From Pontederia crassipes (taxonomy: Eukaryota > Streptophyta > Magnoliopsida > Commelinales > Pontederiaceae), in NCBI GenBank assembly GCA_030549335.1, contig JAUKPH010000023.1, positions 558,001 to 622,000 on the forward strand: a stretch of DNA of 64,000 nt. Reading direction: 5' to 3'. Numbering within the stretch: position 1 is the first letter of the stretch; each line of letters starts with the position of its first letter. Position numbers and translations under genes: made by a program. Below the pieces are notes generated by a model, which worked only from the letters and a program-made list of their open reading frames with translations, searched no databases and was not told the DNA's origin. Of this stretch, positions 11,792 to 24,319 are shown piece by piece.

Positions 11792-12080
11792 TGTTAATAA
11801 TGCCTTGAATCTGAACCCAGTTGATCCCCCTACATAGTCAGACGCTTCAGTAGAATTCTCCTACGGGGGTCTCGCTATTTTCAAGGGATTTATTTAGAGT
11901 CTCAGTCCGTATGTAATTCCTATCATCTGTTAAAGAGAGTGCCTATATAAACTCCCTAGGGGTTTAGACAAAGACTCATCCTTATAATCATCATTATTCC
12001 ATAACAAAGAGCCGTCGCCGTTTTTCCTCTTCGCGTTCTTCTGTATTTCGTGTGATATCTCTCTCCCTCTTTTCGTAACA
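11792..12080 (+). mobile_element. Solo LTR (289 bp), probably Ty1/copia-like or a small TRIM-type LTR
   Basis: The unit begins TGTTAATAATGCC and ends TTTCGTAACA, giving the TG...CA ends and short inverted repeat of an LTR. It is flanked by gaatc on both sides (11787-11791 and 12081-12085), a perfect 5-bp target duplication. A TATA-like ctatataaac lies at about 11942, followed by a C/T-rich transcribed-looking region, which supports plus orientation. There is no internal region, so it is a solo LTR left by recombination. The superfamily is inferred only from size and ends. Confidence 0.8.
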
Positions 12081-12085
12081 GAATC

Positions 12086-13859
12086 ATTTATATATAATTA
12101 TTTGTTATTATAAATAAAAATAATGTAATATAAAGTGTCAACATGCCATTTGTGAATATTTAATCATCATGTTAAAATTGTAATACACATATTAATAATG
12201 AGAATATCAAGTATTGATAAAAGAAAATTAAATGATACAATATATTAATATGATATTTACTAATAAGAACACCAATTGTTGGTAAAAAAACTTGAAATGA
12301 TATAATAAAACAATATGATATTAAGGTAATTATAAAAAAAATTAATGTTAGGTGCTATTAATGGAACATGGTAAGCTCATTTTTTATGTATTGAAATACT
12401 ATTGTAGGCACATAAAGATGTGAGTAAATGAAGTCTTAAAAAGTGAATGCCTAGTTATAGGTCACTTTACCTGCACCTAAAAGGCGGCTGATTGGATTTT
12501 CTCCTAAATCAAAGCAATCAACTAGTCAAATTCGTCAATTGAATCTGGCATTTGAAAATGACCTAATGAAATTTTTGGTCAGAGCAAATACATTAATATA
12601 ATATTTAATAATGAGGATACCAAGGATTGGTACAAAACTTAAATGATATAATAAATTAATATCATTAAGATAATAATTATAAAAAATATAAATTGGAAAA
12701 AATTATAAGAAAGATAAGAAAAATATTGAATGAAGAACGTATTTAAACAATAATAAGACTTGAAGTTCCAAATTCAACATTGGCCCAAGGTTTTAATCAA
12801 GTGTTCCTTTGTCATTCCAATACAATGGTCACTAACAGAAAAGATCTTTTGTCTTCTCTTTGTCCAACTTAACCTACAGAAGAGAGAAAAAAACATCTTT
12901 AACACGAATGCTTATTTGACATATTAAACCTTTTTTCCTAAATTTAATGTACGGACCAAGATTTCAATTTTTGGGTTGCGGCCTTCCCCTAGGATTTTCT
13001 TGTTTGTTAGTGAGAGAAATCTAATCTTATCCAACATGTATCAACATAGGAAGAGCAAAAGCCAAACCTCTATGAGTGCACGGCTAATTAATATAGGAGG
13101 AAAAACACGTATCAAATTCAGAAAATGTGCATCTTTCACTCACACAAGAAGCATTAGAGATGAGCTCCCTCAAAAGGATATACATGTTGATGTAAAGAAG
13201 TTTATTTTGATATCTATCAGACGGGAGGCCTCTACATGGGTCTCAAACTTCTCAGCGTCACTTTGTAGAGTCTTTCTTAAGATCAACTCTCCAGTGAGTC
13301 TCCAGGTTTCAGCACATTGTCTAGGAAAGGTATAGTGAATCCTTCCTTCTCAGATAACTCTATGGAGAAGAGTGCAGAGTGCTAGTTTGACTCCCTCTTC
13401 CACTATCCACCAAAGCAAAAAATAGTGCTGACATCAAGGCATCAGATATCTCTACTTGCAGGGCCAGAAGTGAGGAAATCCATTCGACTTCTAGCCTCAG
13501 TAGGAAACCATGGCTTATTACAGCCAAACATCAAGAAGGAATCGTCTCATATGATTCAGAAACCATAAAAAACTCTAGTGATGCAAACCCATCGGAAAGT
13601 GCAAATGTGCTCACGTATGCCTCACAATAAGAGGAAACACCACAAATTCTGACTTCGAAGAAATAGAATAAGAAAGTAAACAGATAACTCCTACTATTGC
13701 CTATCTAGTAAAATTGTTCCCTGCTTTCAAAAGCACTAAAGTAGTGATGGTAAATGCTCAGTGAGTCATCTTGACGACCTCACAGAGTTTTCAGAAAGCG
13801 AAAACATTGAAAAAGCTAAGCAGAAACAAATCAACAAACAAGTCGGCCTTTTGTGAAGG
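12086..13859. other. Unassigned AT-rich DNA
   Basis: Diverged repeated phrases (aatgatataataaa, gaggataccaag, gagaatatcaag) recur at about 12190-12330 and 12590-12680. A weak 119-codon frame at 12976-13335 has no recognisable domain and I do not call it a gene. No other feature was seen. Confidence 0.4.
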
Positions 13860-14281
13860 TTACCACTTTGCGACGTTGGAATCAGTAGATAGATCGCCCG
13901 GGACAGCTCCCAACTTCTCGTCCACCTTTGGCGGATCCACAAGCTCTTCCGCATTGCCATTATCCTCGGCGCTCTCTTGCAGTTTCCGAGCTGCATCGCT
14001 GAGGCCTTTGTCCTTCACCACATTTTCAAGCCCGATGGTGAGGTCGCCGGCCGGCGGGCAGCACCCAGGTGTCTACGGTCCCTACTTGTAGCGTCTCCAA
14101 TATTGCGAAGTCCTTTAACACCGGTAGTCTCCTCACGACGTTCCATCTTGTGTCCGTTGTAGTAGGCCTTCCAAGACTCCTCCTGACGTTGCCCGCACAA
14201 AGGAGCGTTGTCGGTGTAGGAGTGGTGGCAGTGGCGGTGGCGGTAACGTCGTCCTGCGTGCAGCTGTGACACTCGATTCAG
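13860..14281 (-). pseudogene. Unrecognised gene fragment, minus strand
   Basis: This GC-rich island stands out from its AT-rich surroundings. Reading leftward, one frame contains PVLKDFAILETLQVGTVDTW, then after a frame change LENVVKDKGLSDAARKLQES and AEELVDPPKVDEKLGAVPGD, ending at a TAA (13860-13862). The composition and amphipathic text look like former coding sequence, but the two parts are in different frames and there is no clear start. An alternative start context, atggccttcggcgtcgtctga, lies just right of the island. I do not recognise the family. It could be a captured gene fragment or the 3' exons of a decayed gene. Confidence 0.35.
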
Positions 14282-15098
14282 ACGACGCCGAAGGCCATTT
14301 CGTTAGGTGGGGATGGAGTCTTGGAGAGTTCGAACGGCAGGCAAGGGGGGGTGGGTCTCCTGCGCTCCTGCTGGATGTAGAAAGAAACGTGGCCAGGTGT
14401 TGATCATATATTAAAGAGAATGTAGAAGGAATAATAAATGAGAATGTAGGGAGTCGGCACAGAAGTGAATTGGAATTTAAGGAAAAAAAAAAACTGTTTT
14501 ATAAACTATGGTGATGGTGGGAAGGCAAGAGGGAGGAAATTTATGTAGGAAGATCGTGTGGAGGAGGTTATGGATGGAGAGAGTTACAGCAATTCTATGG
14601 TTATGTATGAAGATAGTGTGGGAGGAGATTATTGACGGAGGAAATATAAATTACAAAGCCTAATATGTCAATAAAAGAAATTAAAGTTAAATTGACAATT
14701 AATAAAGAAAGAGGAACCGATTATATAATATTACCATTAAAAATTAATAGTCATTAATAAATTGACAATTAACAGGTATGATCACTAATTTTTTTCATTA
14801 ATATTGGGTGGAGTTATTAAAAATTTTGGAACTGTTGCATCAATTATTAAGGTAGTGGGTGCATAGGTGTGTATTTATTAATGGAGAAAATTGATTAAAA
14901 ATTCAAAAAAAATAAGAAAAAGATAAATAAAAAAATGAGTTGAGAATGATTTCAATGTTTCAGCTTTAGATATATATAGATTAGGGGCCTTATGAGGAAA
15001 GACCCATTTATTGCATGATAAGTGTGCAAGAGTTGTAACGTACTTTAGCTCAAAGAAAATGAAAAAAATTCCAAAATTTAAGAAAAAAGATAAAGCCA

Positions 15099-15102
<4 letters not shown>
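14282..15102. other. Unassigned AT-rich DNA
   Basis: Purine-rich, low-complexity sequence with repeated gtgtgggaggagattat-like phrases (14510-14640). No gene or element was identified. Confidence 0.4.
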
Positions 15103-15160
<58 letters not shown>

Positions 15161-15166
15161 TATATA
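15103..15166. repeat. (TA)n microsatellite
   Basis: About 60 bases of almost pure TA repeat with one tg interruption near the middle. Tyr/Ile-rich frames over it are artefacts. Confidence 0.97.
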
Positions 15167-18100
15167 GATTGCATGACCATCCGCCTGATACACAAACCAA
15201 ATATTGTTTGATTGAAGAGATTAAATTAAGGGTGTTCACCGAGTCGAGTCGACTCGATAAATTTGACGATCTGATCAAATATGATTTTGGATCGGGTCGG
15301 ATCAGTATCGGATTGGATTTGACCTGGTAAATATTTTAGATATTTAAATAGCTAGAAAGCTTATTTCATGCTTTAAAATAAGTATTTAATAAAAATTTTA
15401 TATTAAATAATTATAAAATAGTAAGAAAAGATTTTAGAAAAAAAATTAGATGATTCGATAACTTGAGGACTTGGCCCATGTATTGGCACTGCACCACATG
15501 GGCTCAACGAGCAATGGTCCCATGTATTTATATCATATAATTTTTATTATATATATTACAACTATAATATATATCTAAATTTTTAGTATAAATTAAGTAA
15601 TAATATCATATTATTATCTTATCAGTCTAGAATTTGGAGATAAAGGAAAAAAAAAAGAATTGCACAATCCAATATAACATGACCCGACCATCATCTGGCG
15701 CGACATAATGCGAGACGAAAAAAAGACCAATGTTTTAAGAATCGAAACAACGATCAGATTGAACTCATCATCGGATCGCGGTTGGACCAGTATGACTGAG
15801 TTTGACTGAATTGAATCGAATTTTATTAAAATAATATTATTTATAATAATTAGAAAGATATAGTATAAATTACATGATATAGTATATAAATATTGTACTA
15901 ACATCTTATTAAAAATACTAAAAAATAATATAATATAAGTTTTATTTATTAAAAGTTTTGTAATGATAAATAATAATGATTAACATATAAATATATATAA
16001 TTAATTTAATATCTATTATTTAATGATGATATATCTTATATTAATAAATTTTCTCTTAAATTATTCTTATTTCCTTTTTTAAAACACTTTATTTTTTATT
16101 TCCTTTATTTATGCCATTTGATAATTTTTCATTTTAATATTGTTCAATTTTAAATACTTATCTTTTTTATTTCAATTCCTATTTACTTTTATACATATCG
16201 TATTCCCTCTTCTTTAATCTTCATTATATTCTTTTCCTTTTTTTTCATTTAACTTTCCTATTTTTATCATTTTTTTTAAAAATTTGCATTGAACCGAGTT
16301 TTTCCGTTTCAATACCAAAATTATTTTTGACACCTAGCTGCACTGGATCACCGATCGGTTCACGATTGAAATGGTTAGTCCGATCCCATTTTGACAATAT
16401 TAAAAAAGACATCCGTATCCACCAATAGTCCTATCCGAGACACAATCAAACTTAAGTTGGTCGGTTCCGGTAGTGTCTCCCACGATCGACTTTTCCATCT
16501 CTACGGCTGATGAAACGAAATGACTAGTAATTTTTAATTAAAAAATAAAATGTCAAAAGTAATTACAGTGACACATAAATAAATTATCAGTATTCGTGTT
16601 TTTTTGTTCACTATGGGTGTGTTTAGTTCTAAAACTTGGGCTAGAACTTTGTCCAAGTTCTAGAACTTCAGTCAAACATATCATGTGGTGAGTTTTCGTT
16701 ACATGATGTACTATTGGAATATTTAGTCAAATGTTCAAATCGTAAAGTTCGTGCTAATAGCAAGAACAACCTATTTATTTTATTTTTTTATTATAGGTCT
16801 AAAAGTAGGTGGAACTACTTTTAGGCCTATAACTTATTATTTTAATAATATTATTATATTATATACATATATATATTATATACTTATAATATATATTATA
16901 TTATATTATCATAAATTTATAATTTATTTAGGTATAATAACAAAAGAAGTACATTTATTATTTATTAAAATTTACATAGTGTTATAATAAAATATAATTT
17001 TCCATTATTATTTATTATGAAAATATATTTTCTTGTTTAAATGTTGACATAAATATTTTTATTTATTTTACTTATCATATATCATAATAAAAATTAACTA
17101 GTATGATATTAGTATAATATAATTAAAATATTAATTATGGTATTCTAAATAAGTTACAATTATATAATTATTTTATATAAATATGATGTTAAATTTTCTT
17201 TTATATTTCATTTTTTAGTTATTAATTAATTTATCTTAATTTTTTTCTTCTATCTAATTGCTAATTATAAAAATATTATGTAATTAATAATCTTATAAAA
17301 TAATAAAAAATATATTTACCTCTTACTTTTTATTCAAACACCTAATAAAACTTATCTATTAAATCAAATTATTAAATTTCTATCATTACGTTTTTTCATC
17401 TAAACACCAATCTATACTTTTATTTAATCGATTAATTCTCCAAAATTTTCGTACCAAACATAGACGAATACGAGGGCTTTAACACCTTTCCTCCCTCCCC
17501 AGTTGATTAGATTATAAATGACAGGAATCACAAACGCTGCATGCATGCCACGAGCCCCTCCCTGATTTATTCATAAATAAATAAATAAATTCAAACCACA
17601 CGGACGACCACCATTCAAATTTGAACCGTTTTAGACCGTTGAAAGGTATAAAATTTGAATGGGTCCCTTCCCGAGCAGCTCTTTAAATCGTCCATTTTAA
17701 ATTTTAACGTACGGATGGATTCTTATGTGAATTGCCCAAGTGTCATATTTCATGTCAGCCTTTTCTTTTCTTTTGTCCTCTTTCTTTTCTTTTCTTTTTT
17801 CTTTTAAAAACGTGCACACCGATCAATTGGGTAAATATTTATCAAGGGAATTTTTTTTTAAGAGGTATAAACAAATTTTAGGGAAAACGCTTTCTCCATC
17901 TCAGCTCTAATTCATCGCTCACTTTCTTATATCAAATGTTTTAAAAAAAAATCATTCTTACATACATATATAAACTTGCTTTCTGTTTTTATATAATCAA
18001 AATTATATTACTTTTGTAAAAAAATATTTTTAATTAGAGTTATATAGTAACTTTTGATACAATTACTATTAATTAGAGTTATATAATAAATGTTTCTATA

Positions 18101-18438
18101 TGCATCCAAGAGGCAAAAAGGGTTAACAACAAGCCAAAACAGGCTGAGATCGTAGGACCCAACTACAGTAACAAATAAAAGTTAATAAATGTGAATTATG
18201 AAATTAAAACTATAATGTTCTATTGCTGCATTCTTTAATTTAATTATAATTTATTGAATCAGTCAAATGCCAAAAAGATACATGGAATTCATTATCATTT
18301 TTTTCCGTTGAATTCATTGACATTTTTTTTCTAAAATACTAGTATTAATATGAAAGAAAACAATAGCTAAAGAAGGCAGCAAAAGATACATGGAATAATG
18401 TCAAAAAAAAAAACAATCCGACCAATCTGATCACACCC
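15167..18438. other. AT-rich intergenic DNA, probably decayed elements
   Basis: Very AT-rich with no reading frame worth calling. A segment at about 15228-15330 begins gggtgttcaccgagtcg and uses gggtcgg words, so it may be a remote relative of the hAT MITE at 18969. A segment at about 15730-16400 has weakly complementary ends. A C/T tract lies at about 17760-17815. None of these could be delimited. Confidence 0.35.
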
Positions 18439-18968
18439 TGTAACACCCAATGAAAATTCGTTTCACCCAATGGAAATGGCATGCAAAATATTTGAGTGTG
18501 AAAGTGACTTCACGACTATGACTATTGGAAATAACTATTTAAACTTATTTTTTAAAATATAATTTTCTATTGATGATTGTTCGAATATATTTCACTTAGA
18601 TGAGACGTAAAAGATTACTATTTATAAAGCACGATGAACTTTTTGGAAAATAAATCTTTTTTTTTTGTGGCTCATCAATGTGAAAGTTGGAAAATAAATA
18701 TAACGTTCCAAATCATCTTTACTACGTGCTTAAGATCCAAATCTAGGGATTGTTACTAATAATGTTATACTTTGATTAAACTTTTGATGCTACTAAATGT
18801 TATGCTTTAATTAAAATTTTGACTTCGATTGATTCTTAGACCAATTTACCATATAACATGTTACGACGGAAGTCTAAAGTAAAATGTAATAATTCGAAAT
18901 TCACCTTAAAAGTTTTGATCATTTAGGATAATTCCGCATCGTTAGCTCGTTCGTCATACATTATTTAA

Positions 18969-19433
18969 TAGGGGGTGTTCACGGGTCGGGTCAAACCCGA
19001 CCCGTGAACGAACCCGACCCGACACAGCCAAGGTTGGCCGGGCCGGGTCGGGTCGGGTCTCCACATTTTTTGGGCTGCGACCCGAAACCGGCCCGGCCCG
19101 GGTCGGTTTGGGTCGGGTGGTCGGGTTACCCGAACACCCTTTTTCTTTTTTTAATTTTTTCGTTTATTTTTTAATATAAAAGGTATTTATTATTTTATTT
19201 TTAATACAAAATAAAGTACTTTTAAATATCAAAAATATTATTTTAAATATCTAAATACATTTCTACATTTAAAATAATTTATTTCATAATTTTTTAAATT
19301 TTAAATGATATAAAACTATATATTTAACTAAAAAATAATTAAAAATAAAAAAACTGGGTCTGTCGGGTCGGGTCAACTCGGGTCAAAAGGGGTCGGGTCG
19401 GGTCGGATTTCCGGGACCCGGTGAACACCCCTA
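18969..19433. mobile_element. hAT-type MITE, copy 1 (465 bp)
   Basis: The ends read TAGGGGGTGTTCACGGG and GTGAACACCCCTA, an inverted repeat. They are flanked by ttatttaa (18961-18968) and ctatttaa (19434-19441), an 8-bp target duplication with one mismatch. The 8-bp TSD fits the hAT superfamily. Both arms consist of gggtcgggt / cccgaccc words around an AT-rich centre, with no coding capacity. It is closely related to the copy at 46444-46934. It lies inside the split LTR described above. Confidence 0.85.
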
Positions 19434-20159
19434 CTATTTAATAGCGAAAGACTTGATAATTAAAAAATATATAATTAATAAAAATATTTTATTAATCATA
19501 TCATAACTAAGATTTCAGAAAATATTAAATACCTAAAATTTCATTGCATCATTAACTTCAATCCTTAAATAAAATTATAGGACTTATTTAAACCTAATCA
19601 TGAGCTGTCATCCATCAATTAACCTTGGTTATCTGCACGAATTCAAAGTGCAACGTTTTCCAATTAAAGTATGTAAAGGTCATACATGTCATGCTACCCT
19701 AGACATGATATTACATGCGATGCATCATCATCATAAATAACAATAACATATGAACATATGTCAATGAACCTTACATGACATTACATCATACTTGCATTCA
19801 TTCTTCATATAACATTCATAAACATGAACATAATATCATACCTGCTTAACTTCAAATCTATCAGCTACAAATATCATACAATAATAACATGCATTCATAT
19901 CATTCATATACAATCATGTCATGTAACTTATCATTTCATTTCGCCGTCATCATCATGTATTTTTTTATAGCTCATTGCTCATTACTTATTACTTAACATC
20001 TTTCATACTTTACATTTTCTCAGTGTTGCTTTATAATCCTTTGGACATTCTTTCATTCTTTATTATGTAATCCTTCGTGTGTCATCTTCATTCTTTATCT
20101 TTATCACATAATATAATCTTGACTTTCATTCTATATCATAAGTCATATCTTAGAAATAC

Positions 20160-20865
20160 AGATCATAATAGCGAGGGACTTTATTCCTAATCATCTTTAG
20201 GAATAAACATAATTTATAATAAGGAACATTATTTCTTAGAAAGTACATACACAGATGTAGGAATACATACATAAGGTGTAAGACTTTACTTTTCATCTTT
20301 ACTTTATCATTCTCTTAACTTTCTTTGTTATAAAATACTTTAAAGTTAAACTTCACTTCATTCTTATTTTATCATATGATATCTTTCATCTTTACATTGG
20401 AAAATTTCAAACACCTTTCAGGTAATGACATTAGTTTTCGAGAAGTTTCAATCATCATAAGGTGAAAAGTATTTACTTCTCATCTTTACTTTCATTATAT
20501 TTATCATATACCATTATTCATCTTTGCTTAATAATCAATACATGTGGACATCATTACATTGGTTGATAGAGAACTAAAAAATCACAAAACCTTTTAGGTA
20601 ATAATATTATTTTCCAAAGAAGTTTTACTAATTATAAAGTGAAAGACATTTACTTCTAGGAAACCTCAAACACTTTCTGGGTGATGATTTTATTTTCCAA
20701 AGAAGTCTCAATCATCGTAAGATAAAATGTATTTACTTCTTACCCATCTTCCATCTTTATCACATCATTATATTAGTTCATAGAGAAGTGAGAAATCTCA
20801 AACACTTTATGGGTGATGGCATTATTTTCTAAAGAAGTCTCAATCACCATGAGGTGAAAGACATT
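20160..20865. repeat. Diverged tandem repeats inside the antisense LTR
   Basis: About four imperfect units of roughly 80-180 bp each contain tttcaaacac, ggtgatg or ggtaatg, attattttc, aaagaagtctcaatcat and gtgaaagacatttacttct. The series resumes at 25523-25690 on the other side of the copia-type element, showing that the latter inserted into an existing array. Confidence 0.65.
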
Positions 20866-22058
20866 TGTTGGATCTAAGTTTTAGTGACAAACCTCGAAAG
20901 ATTAAAGTTAAAATGCTAAAAAAGTTTTAAAAAAAGGGATAACTTTATGCACTACATTTTGATTAAATAATTAACTATGATCCTATTAGATTTTAGATTA
21001 GTCATAAATACCAAAGTTGTAGAGAATTCTGTTAGCTTTCCATAGAATTAAAAATCATCTCATTTGGATAATTGTGCAAAAAGTTATGCTTAAAATAGTG
21101 CAGGGCGGTTGAGCTGTCGGCTGAAAAATAGGTCGACCGGTCAAGAACACAAGTTGACCGGTCCAGAATATCGGTCGACCGGTCCAAAATACAGGTCGAC
21201 CGTTCAGTGCAAAAAATGCCTAATTTCAATTAGCAGAATGTCGAGACTGTACCGGTCGAGGTACCGGTCAATCGGTCCAAAACACAGGTCGACCGGACAG
21301 TGCATAATTCACCAACGGTCACATTTTTCATAAAAGAAAGTGTACCGGTCGACCGGTTCATATGTGCGGTCGACCGATCTCCGAGTCAAATGAACAATAA
21401 CTGTCAAATTTGAAGGAAAAAATTATGGAATGATTTTTGGACGACTTTCTCACTTGCAAAAGCCTATAAAAGAAGTGCAGAAGCTAGAAGGAAGTGCACT
21501 TATCCAAGCCTTGAAGAAAAACTTCAAGTTATAAAAAGAAGACATTTTTCTTGAAGTTTTTATTTTTAGTTTTCTTTCTTTCTCTCTTCCACTCTTGTGA
21601 GCTTAGTTTTATAAAAGAGAAAAATATTTTTTTCAGAAAACAATAGAGAGAGCTTCTATGTAAAAGATGTTTCAAATATTACCTCTTGAGCGAAAGAAAA
21701 AGATTAGCTTTCTAGGAGGGGAGCGATTGCCTTGCCTCTCGAAGCGGAAAAAATGTGGTTGATGTAAAGAGCTTTCTTTCTTGCCACATTTGGAACCAAG
21801 GAAGGGATTAGTGGAATCTCCGACAGTCTCGAGGTCGAGAAGTCGAAGCGGGGACGTAGGCTAAGGTGTGACCGAACCTCGTCAACAACTATCATGTCTT
21901 TGCGTTTGATTTTCTCTCTTTCTCCGTTCATATTATGCTTATGATCTGAATTACTTTATTTTAAAAGGTTTTAAAAAATCAGTTTTGTGCTTCCGCGATG
22001 ATATTTGTGAAATCGACATTTTTTATTTAACACCAATTCACCCCCTCTTGGTGCCCTT
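20866..22058 (+). repeat. 5' LTR of the gag-only copia-type element
   Basis: It starts TGTTGGATC. At 21110-21390 it carries an array of ggtcgacc / accggtcgaccggt words. The downstream half contains a TATA-like cctataaaagaag (about 21470) and a C/T-rich leader. Its right edge is set by the primer-binding site. It is an indel-bearing partner of 24320-25522. Confidence 0.82.
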
Positions 22059-22070
22059 TGGTATCAGAGC
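22059..22070 (+). other. Primer-binding site of the copia-type element
   Basis: tggtatcagagc is the complement of the 3' end of initiator tRNA-Met used by most plant copia elements. It directly follows the 5' LTR. Confidence 0.85.
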
Positions 22071-22189
22071 GGGTTACTCTTATTTTGATCTTTTTTGAAT
22101 CTTCTCATTTTCAGATCTAATCATTTTAAATCTAATCATTTTTAAGATTCAATCATTTTTTTAAGATTTAACAATCTTAAAAGTTATAG

Positions 22190-23585
22190 CATCAAGTGGA
22201 TTTATTTTCGCCGAAGGACAATCAATTAGCCGTCCTCCCCTTTTAAATGCATCAAATTTTCAATATTGGAAAATTAAGATTCAAGCATACATTTGTTCTA
22301 TTGATATTAACATGTGGGATATCGTTGGAAAATGTTATTATCTTCATGAAAAATTACCTACTGAATATGACGAAAGACATAAAATTTTTTCAAAATTGGA
22401 TTGAAAAGCAACGAATATTTTTTATTGTGCTTTAGATTTAACGGATTTCAATCGGATTTCTAATTGTGAAAGTGCAACTGAAATTTGGAAGAAACTCATT
22501 ACTGCTTATGAAGGAACGAATAAAGTTAAAAAATATAGATTAAATATTTTGAATCATCAATATGATTCCTTCAAGATGCATGAAAATGAATCCATAAATG
22601 ATATGGTTGCTCGGTTTAATGATATTGTGAATGGCTTAGCCTCTTTGGGCGAGCCTAGAACTAACCCCCAAAAAGTGAAAAAGATTCTCAGGTCCTCTCT
22701 CCTCCCAATGACATACAAAAAGGACGGTGATCAAAGAAAATGATCTGAACAAATTAGATTTTGATGATCTTATTGGCTCACTTCTAACATATGAGATCGG
22801 AATCGAAGAAGAAGAAGAATCCAATGCTCCCAAAAAAAGGCATTGGCTTTGAAAGCAAACGAAAATGAAGATAACTCAAATGAAGAAGAAGTGGACGAAA
22901 AGAAATTCGCCCACTATACAAGAAAACTTGACAAATATATCAAGTTGGTGAAATCTAAAGAAAATAGTGAGAAGCCGAAAAGAGGATTATGCAAACATTA
23001 CTCAAAAGAAAAAAGGAGACATCTCAGAAGGAAAAGAAGAAGAAATATAAAGAGCCAATGAAGATGAATCAAATGACTCATCAAGTTCTTCTAGTGAGGG
23101 TGCATACTTGTGCCTAATGGTACACAACGATGAGGTAACTTTAAACTCTTCAATTTCAAATAATGATTCATCGAGATTTTTCGAAGAAAATGTTTCTTTA
23201 GATGTAAATAAAGAACTCTCCTCTCTCATAAAAAAGATATTTTTCAACTAAAGAGGAAAATGAAAAATTACTATATGAGATTGAAAAACTCAAAAATGAA
23301 ATTGAAATTTTCAAAATTACACATGCATGTGAAATTGTAAAACTGGCATGTTCTTTAGAAAAGGTAAAGAAGGAAAATAATCTTTTGAAAAACTTACAAA
23401 ATAAGATTATTTCTCATGTAACGATAAATAATCTTAAGAATCATTTTGGACATGAAAATTCATATTGGAAATCCAATCATCTATGTGGTAGAAAATCACA
23501 TATCAAATGTTTTACATGTGAATTTTATGGTCATTATGCATACCAATGCAAAATAAGAAAATCTTCACAACATGGGTTGATATGA
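22190..23585 (+). pseudogene. Copia-type gag polyprotein remnant
   Basis: Readable phrases in order are RPPLLNASNFQYWKIKIQAY, EIWKKLITAYEGTNKVKKYR, NESINDMVARFNDIVNGLAS and, after frame changes, a zinc knuckle CFTCEFYGHYAYQC (about 23508-23550). This matches the UBN2/gag-polypeptide family of copia elements followed by a CCHC knuckle. The frame is broken by stops (for example after HKIFSKLD) and by at least one frame change near 22740-22850, so no full-length Gag can be made. The region between has Glu/Lys-rich spacer sequence. Nothing downstream of the knuckle to 24305 is recognisably coding. Confidence 0.8.
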
Positions 23586-24319
23586 GTTCCGAAAGGAACA
23601 TTATCTAACAAAATCGGACTCAAAGAAATTTGGGTACCAAAAGTTACTTAATTATTTTTTAGGTATGCCTTACATGCAAATGACACATGGAATTAGAAAT
23701 GTGAAGGCATAAAGATTATGGCAAAAGTATGATCTATTTTTTTATGTTACTAAAAAATTCAAAACTACTATTTTCTTAAAATAAGGATGAACATATAAAT
23801 AAAAATTGATAATAGTGATAGGGGAAGCATGATTATGCTTTATTTTAACATATCATGGACATAATTATTGAATCAAAGTTTTATGCCATATTTTGATTCT
23901 TAATATTTTTTTGACTTTTATAAATTGATTTTTATTATAAAATAGCCATAAATTTATGGGGTGTTATCATTCAAAAATTGCAATACTCTACATGTCTATT
24001 ATATGACAAAATGAAGAAGAATAAATTTTTTGAAAAATTGATTAAGGGGGAGTTACATATGGTTTCTTATATGCTTCACATATAAATTATTCTTTTTGAT
24101 GAAACAAAAGGGGGAGGGGGGGAACATAGGAGAAATATGATCTGAATATTACTTAATATGAAGAGTTCCTTACAATTTATACTTATGTGAATATTTATCA
24201 TTGTAAAGAAAGTTAAGTGTTAGGGGGAGTAAAATTGATTTTACAACTTATTTTATAACTTTTTCGCAACTGATATATTTTCATATTTCTCGATTTGTCT
24301 TCATAAAAAAAGGGGAGAT

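Noticed and set aside
12976..13335. A 119-codon frame as a host gene
   Set aside because: No domain, no codon-usage contrast with the surroundings and no splice context.
15228..15330. A third hAT MITE related to 18969 and 46444
   Set aside because: The start gggtgttcaccgagtcg and the gggtcgg words are suggestive, but I could not find a matching right end or 8-bp duplication.
15730..16400. A foldback or MITE element with complementary ends
   Set aside because: The two ends share only scattered words when one is reverse-complemented, and no target duplication is visible.
16615..17465. A MITE starting gggtgtgtttag and ending near accaaacatag
   Set aside because: The inverted repeat is short and imperfect and there is no convincing flanking duplication.
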